This document shows positions 6,283 through 10,499 of a stretch of DNA of 10,499 bases, piece after piece. The stretch spans positions 1 to 10,499 of the forward strand of contig QEUW01000294.1 in assembly GCA_003577005.1 (NCBI GenBank), written 5' to 3'. Every line of letters begins with the position of its first letter. The stretch's first letter is position 1. The notes beneath the pieces were generated by a model. The model did not search any database. It had not been told where the DNA came from and saw only the letters and a program-made list of their open reading frames with translations. A program made the translations under genes and the position numbers. The DNA comes from Chloroflexota bacterium (GTDB lineage Bacteria; Chloroflexota; Anaerolineae; Caldilineales; Caldilineaceae).

Positions 6283-9147
6283 ATGCGCGAGCAGAGATCG
6301 GGGCGCAATCGGCAAGAAGAGCGGAACCGGCAACAATGGTCGAGCAGTAAAAATTCGCCAGCGGCAGAATGTAGCCCATCTGTCGCGGAGCTTGCCCAAC
6401 AGCCCATTACACAGGTCTTTCAGACGCTGGCAAGCCAGCCGCGCGGTCTGAGCCAAGAAGAGGCGACCCTCCGTCTGCAAAGCTATGGCCGCAACAGCCT
6501 GGTCGAAATCAAAGGCCAGCCGCTACTGGTCAAATTTCTGATAAATTTCACCCATCTCATGGCGTTGCTGCTGTGGGTGGGTGGTCTGATTGCCTTTGCT
6601 GCGCAGATGCCCGAGCTGGGCATTGCCATCTGGCTGGTCAACTTGATCAACGGCTCGTTTAGCTTTTGGCAGGAATACAAGGCCGAGCAGGCCACCGCTG
6701 CGCTGCGCCGTCTCTTGCCGGTCTACGCTCGCGTCTTGCGCGACGGCGTTGAACAGCGCATCGCCGCCGAAGAGCTGGTTCCTGGTGACCTGATGTTGTT
6801 GGCTGAAGGCGACCACATTTCGGCCGATGGCCGTCTCGTGCGGGACGCCGAGTTACAGATCGACCAGTCCACGTTGACCGGTGAGTCGCGCCCGGTGCGC
6901 AAAGCGGCCGAGACCATCCACAGGAACGGGCTGACGAGCGCGGAAATATCCAATCTGGTCTTTGCCGGAACCAATGTCGCCGCAGGCGCGGGGATGGCCG
7001 TGGTCTATGCCACGGGCATGAACACCGAGTTTGGTCGCATCGCCCATTTGACCCAGAGCATCGGCGACGAACTCAGCCCGTTGCAGCGCGAGATCGCCGT
7101 GGTGACCAAGATGGTCACGATGATCGCCGTGGGCATTGGCCTCCTCTTCTTCGGACTAGCGGTGGCGTTGGGGGGAATGCCGTTAGCCGCCGGCTTTATC
7201 TTTGGCCTTGGCATGATCGTCGCCTTTGTGCCCGAAGGGCTTTTGCCCACGGTCACCCTGGCATTGGCGATGGGTGTGCAGCGCATGGCGCGCCGCCATG
7301 CGCTGATCAAGCGACTTTCGGCGGTCGAAACCCTGGGCTGTACAAGCGTCATCCTTTCCGACAAGACCGGCACTCTCACGCAGAACGAGATGACGGTGAG
7401 CCGGCTGTGGGCAGTGGATCGCTCCTTTAACGTCAGCGGCGTCGGCTACAGCCCCACCGGCCAGATCACCAGCCAGGCGCAACCGGTCTCTGCCCTGGAC
7501 GATGCCGACCTGCGCTTGCTTTTGCTAGCAGCCAGTCTCTGCAACAATGCGCGCATCCTGCCGCCCAACCATGAGTCGCCCCGTTGGACGGTGTTGGGTG
7601 ATCCAACCGAGGCGGCGCTCTGCGTGGTTGCCGCCAAAGGCGGGCTTGATCTGGCGACAGAAGCCCAGGCCGCGCCGCGCGTGCGTGAATTGCCTTTTGA
7701 TTCCCGGCGCAAACGGATGGCGACGATCCACCAGATCGGCCCTGCGCGCGTTGCGTACGTCAAAGGCGCCCCCAAAGAGGTGTTTGCGCTTTGCACTCAC
7801 ATCCAGGTCGGCGGGCAGGTGCAACCGTTTGACGACGCCCGGCGCACAACTGTTGCACAGATAAATGATGCGTATGCGCGCGACGGGCTGCGCGTGCTAG
7901 CCGTCGCCATGCGCACCTTGCCAGTTGGATTCAGCGAATATACCTTCGAAGCTGTCGAGCGCGACCTGACCTTGCTGGGATTGGTAGCCATGGTCGACCC
8001 GCCCCGTCCAGAGGTGGCTGCGGCGGTGGCACAGTGTCACCAGGCGGGCATCCGCATCGTCATGATCACCGGGGATTATGGCCTCACCGCCGAGAGCATC
8101 GCCCGCCGGATTGGCATTGTGCGGGGGGCGCAGCCGCGGATTGTCAGCGGCAGCGAGTTGGAGACGCTCGACGACCAGGCGCTAGACACAGTTTTGCGCG
8201 ATGAGGTAATCTTTGCCCGGGTCGCTCCCGAACACAAGCTGCGTGTCGTGCGCGCTCTTCAGGCTCAGGGCCGGGTGGTGGCCGTCACCGGCGACGGCGT
8301 CAACGATGCACCGGCGCTCAAACAGGCCGATATCGGCGTGGCGATGGGCATCACCGGCACCGATGTGGCCAAGGAGGCCGCCGACATGATCCTCACGGAT
8401 GACAATTTTGCCTCCATTGTCGGCGCCATCGAAGAGGGGCGGACGGTCTATGCCAATATCAAGAAGTTTACCAGTTACATTTTTACCTCGAACACGCCCG
8501 AAGCCGTGCCTTTTATCCTCTTTGCCTTTAGCGGTGGGCGGATTCCGCTGGCGCTGACTATCATGCAGATCCTCGCTGTAGACCTGGGCACTGACCTGGC
8601 CCCGGCGCTGGCCCTGGGCGCAGAACCGCCTGAGCCGGGTGTCATGGAGCGCCCGCCGCGCCGGCTGGATGAACATGTGATTACGCCAGGGCTGCTGGTG
8701 CGAGCTTATCTGTGGTTGGGGCCGTTACAAAGCCTGGCGGCGATGGCTGCGTTCTATTTTATGTATTGGACCAACGGCTACGCCGGCCAATGGCTCGATC
8801 TGCCGGACAGCGGTCTGCTCTACCAGGCTGCCACCACCATGACTTTGGGGGCCGTGGTGACGACACAGATCGGCAACCTTTTTGCTCAGCGCGCCGCCAA
8901 CACATCAATAATGCGCATTGGCTTCTTTACCAACCGGCTGGTCTGGATAGGCATTGCAACCGAGCTCGTCATCATCGTGCTGGTTGTCTATACGCCCTTT
9001 TTGCAGGCTGTTTTTGGCACGGCGCCCCTGGGCCTGCGCGATTGGATCTTTTTGTTCGCCTGGACACCAACGCTGCTAGTAGCCGATGAAGCTCGCAAGT
9101 TTCTGGTGTCCAGGTTGCAACGCCGCACAAGAGGAGAGGCGCGATGA
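6283..9147 (+). CDS. Type II P-type cation-transporting ATPase, Na,K-ATPase-like (IIC-like)
   Basis: This complete 954-residue pump couples ATP hydrolysis to cation transport. In order: a basic, variable N-tail (1-35), Cation_ATPase_N (about 38-100), M1-M2 (about 82-128), and the actuator domain with TGES 199-202. M3-M4 (about 276-330) contains PEGL 317-320. DKTGT 360-364 includes the phosphorylated Asp360. The nucleotide domain has GDPTEA 439-444 and KGAPK 494-498, followed by TGDGVNDAP 669-677. Six C-terminal helices M5-M10 run from about 730 to 935. M5 (SNTPE, 736-740) and M6 (DLGTD, 767-771) match the Na,K-ATPase alpha pattern, so Na+ and/or K+ are likely ions, but Ca2+ or H+ cannot be excluded. 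ATG 6283 has only a close-set GGGAAG (6274-6279), and there is no better in-frame start before M1. The stop overlaps the next gene's start (ATGA). Confidence 0.95.
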   Translation: MREQRSGRNRQEERNRQQWSSSKNSPAAECSPSVAELAQQPITQVFQTLASQPRGLSQEEATLRLQSYGRNSLVEIKGQPLLVKFLINFTHLMALLLWVGGLIAFAAQMPELGIAIWLVNLINGSFSFWQEYKAEQATAALRRLLPVYARVLRDGVEQRIAAEELVPGDLMLLAEGDHISADGRLVRDAELQIDQSTLTGESRPVRKAAETIHRNGLTSAEISNLVFAGTNVAAGAGMAVVYATGMNTEFGRIAHLTQSIGDELSPLQREIAVVTKMVTMIAVGIGLLFFGLAVALGGMPLAAGFIFGLGMIVAFVPEGLLPTVTLALAMGVQRMARRHALIKRLSAVETLGCTSVILSDKTGTLTQNEMTVSRLWAVDRSFNVSGVGYSPTGQITSQAQPVSALDDADLRLLLLAASLCNNARILPPNHESPRWTVLGDPTEAALCVVAAKGGLDLATEAQAAPRVRELPFDSRRKRMATIHQIGPARVAYVKGAPKEVFALCTHIQVGGQVQPFDDARRTTVAQINDAYARDGLRVLAVAMRTLPVGFSEYTFEAVERDLTLLGLVAMVDPPRPEVAAAVAQCHQAGIRIVMITGDYGLTAESIARRIGIVRGAQPRIVSGSELETLDDQALDTVLRDEVIFARVAPEHKLRVVRALQAQGRVVAVTGDGVNDAPALKQADIGVAMGITGTDVAKEAADMILTDDNFASIVGAIEEGRTVYANIKKFTSYIFTSNTPEAVPFILFAFSGGRIPLALTIMQILAVDLGTDLAPALALGAEPPEPGVMERPPRRLDEHVITPGLLVRAYLWLGPLQSLAAMAAFYFMYWTNGYAGQWLDLPDSGLLYQAATTMTLGAVVTTQIGNLFAQRAANTSIMRIGFFTNRLVWIGIATELVIIVLVVYTPFLQAVFGTAPLGLRDWIFLFAWTPTLLVADEARKFLVSRLQRRTRGEAR

Positions 9148-9791
9148 AGATCATCGTGATTGGATGTGGACAAATGGGGGCCGGTCTGGCGCAAACCTTG
9201 AGCCTGCGCGGCCATGCGGTGACGGTCATCGATAAGGATGCCGCCGCCTTTGGGCGTTTGGGGCGGGCCTTTACGGGCCAGACCGTGGTCGGCGTCGGCT
9301 TTGACCGGGCGGTGTTGCTCCAAGCTGGCATCGAGCGGGCCGATGGATTGGCCTCGGTGACTGACAGTGACGAAGCCAATTTTGTCGTGGCGCGCCTGGC
9401 ACGCGCACAGTTTCGCGTGCCGCGCGTGGTGGCGCGGGTCGTCGAGCCGCGCAAAGCCGAAATCTACCGGCGGCTGGGTCTGCAGACGATCTCCACCACG
9501 ACCTGGGGTGTCAACCGTATCGCTAACCTGCTGAGCTATGCCGAGCTCAATACCCTGGTCGACCTGGGGAGCGATGTGGAACTGGTGGAGGTCGAGGCGG
9601 GGCCGGGCCTGGTCGGGCGCACCGTCTACAACATGACCATCCCCGGCGAAGCTCATGTCGTTGCGGTCAATCGCGGTGGGCAGACCTTTTTGCCCACCAG
9701 CGGAGCGACCTTTCAGGCCGGCGATCTGCTCTACTGCGCCGTGCTGACCGCCTCGGCGGACCGGTTCAAGGCTTTGCTGCGCGGGGAGTGA
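9144..9791 (+). CDS. TrkA/KTN-type NAD-binding K+ transport regulator, first of a pair
   Basis: This 215-residue cytosolic protein is made of an RCK/TrkA-N Rossmann domain (1-130) and a TrkA-C (RCK-C) domain (about 140-215). The dinucleotide motif is GCGQMG at 7-12, and Asp30 ends beta-2 (VTVID), as expected for NAD(H) binding. LLQAGIERADGLASVTDSDEAN (58-79) is the usual TrkA-N second half. In known systems such proteins form rings that gate TrkH/KtrB channels or other transporters in response to nucleotides. Here the start (ATG 9144) overlaps the pump's stop by 4 bp, and GAGGAG (9131-9136) inside the pump gene serves as its Shine-Dalgarno. Its production is therefore tied to the pump. No channel subunit is in the window, so the partner is unproven. 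Confidence 0.93.
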   Translation: MKIIVIGCGQMGAGLAQTLSLRGHAVTVIDKDAAAFGRLGRAFTGQTVVGVGFDRAVLLQAGIERADGLASVTDSDEANFVVARLARAQFRVPRVVARVVEPRKAEIYRRLGLQTISTTTWGVNRIANLLSYAELNTLVDLGSDVELVEVEAGPGLVGRTVYNMTIPGEAHVVAVNRGGQTFLPTSGATFQAGDLLYCAVLTASADRFKALLRGE

Positions 9792-9793
9792 CG

Positions 9794-9800
9794 AAGGAGG
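9794..9800 (+). promoter_or_regulatory. Perfect Shine-Dalgarno of the second KTN gene
   Basis: AAGGAGG sits 4 nt before ATG 9805, just after the stop codon of the first KTN gene. It fixes the start and allows independent initiation within the operon. Confidence 0.8.
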
Positions 9801-9804
9801 AAAC

Positions 9805-10476
9805 ATGACGAACATCCTGATCGTCGGTGGCGGCAAGGTGGGAACGCATCTTGCGACAATGCTGCTGGCTGGAGAACACCAGGTGCGATTGATCGAGCAG
9901 CGGCCTGAGGTGGCCGCCCGTCTGCTCCATGATTTGCCAAAAGAGATAGTGATCGCCGGCAACGGGGTCGATCCGGTGCTGCTCGAATCGGCCGGTATCC
10001 GCCAGGTAGATGTGGTGGCGGCGGTTACGGGCGATGATGAAACCAACCTCGTTGTGACCACGCTCGCCCGCTTTGAGTTCAACGTGCCGCGCACGATTGC
10101 GCGCGTCAACAATGCCAAAAATGCCTGGATGTTCACGCCCGTTATGGGGGTGGATGTGGCCGTGAATCAGGCCGACCTGTTGGCGCACCTCATTGCGGAG
10201 GAGATGTCGCTGGGCGATATGATGACCTTGCTCAAGCTGCACAAAGGTGACTACTCGCTGGTGGAAGAGCGTGTCCACCCGGCGGCAGCAGCGGCCGGAC
10301 ACGCCATCCGTGAACTCACCTTGCCGGCCGAATGTGCCTTGGCTGCCGTGATCCGCGCGGGGCAGCTCCTGATTCCGCATGGCGACCTGGTGCTCCAGCC
10401 CGACGACGAAGTGCTCGCTGTAATCCACGCCGGACAGGCCGCCCAACTCGCGGTGCTGCTCGGTGATCACGCGTAG
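9805..10476 (+). CDS. TrkA/KTN-type NAD-binding K+ transport regulator, second of a pair
   Basis: This 223-residue paralogue of the preceding protein has the same two-domain plan: TrkA-N (about 1-130) with GGGKVG at 8-13 and Glu31 closing beta-2 (VRLIE), then TrkA-C (about 140-223). The block LLESAGIRQVDVVAAVTGDDETN (59-81) matches the same region of its neighbour, but the two differ widely elsewhere, so this is an old duplication. Pairs of single-KTN proteins resemble the actinobacterial CeoB/CeoC arrangement and may form a mixed ring. The gene follows by 13 bp. The last 23 bases of the window after TAG 10474-10476 show no terminator, so the operon may continue, possibly to a channel or permease gene. 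Confidence 0.93.
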   Translation: MTNILIVGGGKVGTHLATMLLAGEHQVRLIEQRPEVAARLLHDLPKEIVIAGNGVDPVLLESAGIRQVDVVAAVTGDDETNLVVTTLARFEFNVPRTIARVNNAKNAWMFTPVMGVDVAVNQADLLAHLIAEEMSLGDMMTLLKLHKGDYSLVEERVHPAAAAAGHAIRELTLPAECALAAVIRAGQLLIPHGDLVLQPDDEVLAVIHAGQAAQLAVLLGDHA

Positions 10477-10499
10477 CTTCTGCGGCCCGAATACTCGCC

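Noticed and set aside
5248..6480. Long antisense open frame (410 codons) opposite the membrane-anchored protein gene
   Set aside because: It runs through the two repeat/terminator regions, has low-complexity His/Arg/Pro-rich composition and no domain. The + strand frame has clear protein-like blocks and a good Shine-Dalgarno.
8988..10136. Antisense open frame of 382 codons opposite the pump end and both KTN genes
   Set aside because: It is a mirror of GC-rich codon bias. All three + strand genes there carry diagnostic motifs.

Overview
The window is about 10.5 kb of GC-rich bacterial chromosome. It holds seven complete genes and one truncated gene end, all on the + strand. No rRNA, tRNA, CRISPR array or transposase was seen. 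The oxidoreductase, the uncharacterised membrane-anchored protein and the paired KTN proteins look like those of Chloroflexota (Anaerolineae/Caldilineae-like). That assignment is recalled from family resemblance and was not searched.

Layout. Positions 2-187 are the C-terminal end of a membrane protein. A perfect 22-bp-arm palindrome (233-280) and a gene-poor stretch follow. A two-gene unit comes next: a CrtI/phytoene-desaturase-like FAD oxidoreductase (617-2131) overlapping by 4 bp a tandem-GNAT acetyltransferase (2128-3066). Then come an alpha/beta hydrolase (3239-4111, TTG start), a lipoprotein with a repetitive DUF2807-like beta-solenoid (4250-5044), and a membrane-anchored protein of an uncharacterised family (5269-6081). 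The last of these is flanked by two diverged copies of a 73-bp element that each end in a terminator-like hairpin.

The 3' third is a tight operon: a type II P-type ATPase (6283-9147), then two different TrkA/KTN-type nucleotide-binding regulators (9144-9791 and 9805-10476). The first overlaps the pump by 4 bp and the second starts 13 bp later behind a perfect Shine-Dalgarno sequence. The pump's M4-M5-M6 ion-site residues resemble the animal Na,K-ATPase alpha subunit (type IIC). No TrkH/KtrB-type channel lies in the window, so either the regulators act on the pump or their channel lies beyond position 10499.

The most notable items are this pump-plus-twin-KTN unit, a probable in-frame loss of about 25 residues from the FAD-binding region of the oxidoreductase, and several unannotated noncoding elements: the 48-bp palindrome, the 73-bp repeat pair, a relic of the widespread GTGTCCTCTGTG-type repeat, and a structured leader before the pump gene.
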